Origin: Verrucomicrobiota bacterium
GTDB lineage: Bacteria; Verrucomicrobiota; Verrucomicrobiia; Opitutales; Opitutaceae
Length of the DNA: 5,634 bases
Direction of reading: 5' to 3'
Assembly (NCBI GenBank): GCA_023446865.1
Contig: JAEXPL010000159.1
Location: 1 to 5,634 of the forward strand
Shown here: in pieces, positions 5,609 to 5,634 of the stretch
Numbering within the stretch: the stretch's first letter is position 1
How the letters are laid out: the number at the start of each line of letters is the position of its first letter
Program-made: the position numbers and the translations under genes
The notes under the pieces: model-generated
The model's database searches: none
What the model was told of the DNA's origin: nothing
Seen by the model: only the letters and a program-made list of their open reading frames with translations

Positions 5609-5634
5609 GATAGGAGAGGCGGAGAGTGAGGGAG
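5609..5634 (-). other. Partial pheS leader, pyrimidine-rich
   Basis: Only 26 nt upstream of pheS are visible. On the minus strand they are almost entirely C and T (ending CTCTCCTATC before the ATG), so no Shine-Dalgarno sequence is present. Promoter, leader-peptide attenuator or T-box signals, if any, would be beyond the window. Confidence 0.4.

Noticed and set aside
4508..5629. A 373-codon plus-strand open frame antisense to pheS
   Set aside because: PheS on the minus strand is unmistakable. The antisense frame shows Val/Glu/Asp/Arg bias and no recognisable motif.

Overview
The window looks like chromosomal DNA from a GC-rich bacterium. It is densely coding, with C- or G-ending codons, and nothing in it looks phage- or plasmid-derived. 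A member of Verrucomicrobiota (Opitutales-like) fits the high GC, the SD-poor starts and the style of the regulators. That placement is a guess from general impression, not a phylogenetic result.

Left part, plus strand (1-1974). Two genes lie in tandem: the 3' end of an open reading frame that enters from the left edge (2-580), and a complete 420-residue response regulator (712-1974). The regulator has a CheY-like receiver, a Pro/Ala-rich linker and a C-terminal domain with the outline of a CheX-type domain. The incomplete upstream protein aligns by eye with that C-terminal domain almost without gaps (about 31% identity over the best 64 residues), so the two genes are diverged tandem duplicates. 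In both, the asparagine of the CheX/CheC phosphatase ExxN motif appears to be replaced.

Middle (1975-2061). This short convergent intergenic region carries a perfect 9-bp GC-rich hairpin. On the minus strand it is directly preceded by GTAG, which is the layout of REP elements. A 7-bp outer inverted repeat encloses it.

Right part, minus strand (2062-5634). pheS (5608-4568) is followed after 43 nt by pheT (4524-2062). Together they encode the alpha and beta subunits of phenylalanyl-tRNA synthetase, which charge tRNA-Phe as an alpha2beta2 enzyme. pheS looks intact. pheT carries an in-frame TGA at codon 602. After the stop the same frame continues with the missing C-terminal portion, including the FDX-ACB anticodon-binding domain, for a total of about 820 codons, which is normal for the family. 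Three other genes here end in TGA, so TGA is a true stop in this organism. The options are a sequence error, a recent nonsense mutation, stop readthrough, or a split PheT made by reinitiation at the GTG 6 nt downstream. This is the most notable item in the window.

None of the three observable start codons has a convincing Shine-Dalgarno sequence. No tRNA, rRNA, CRISPR array or insertion sequence was seen.
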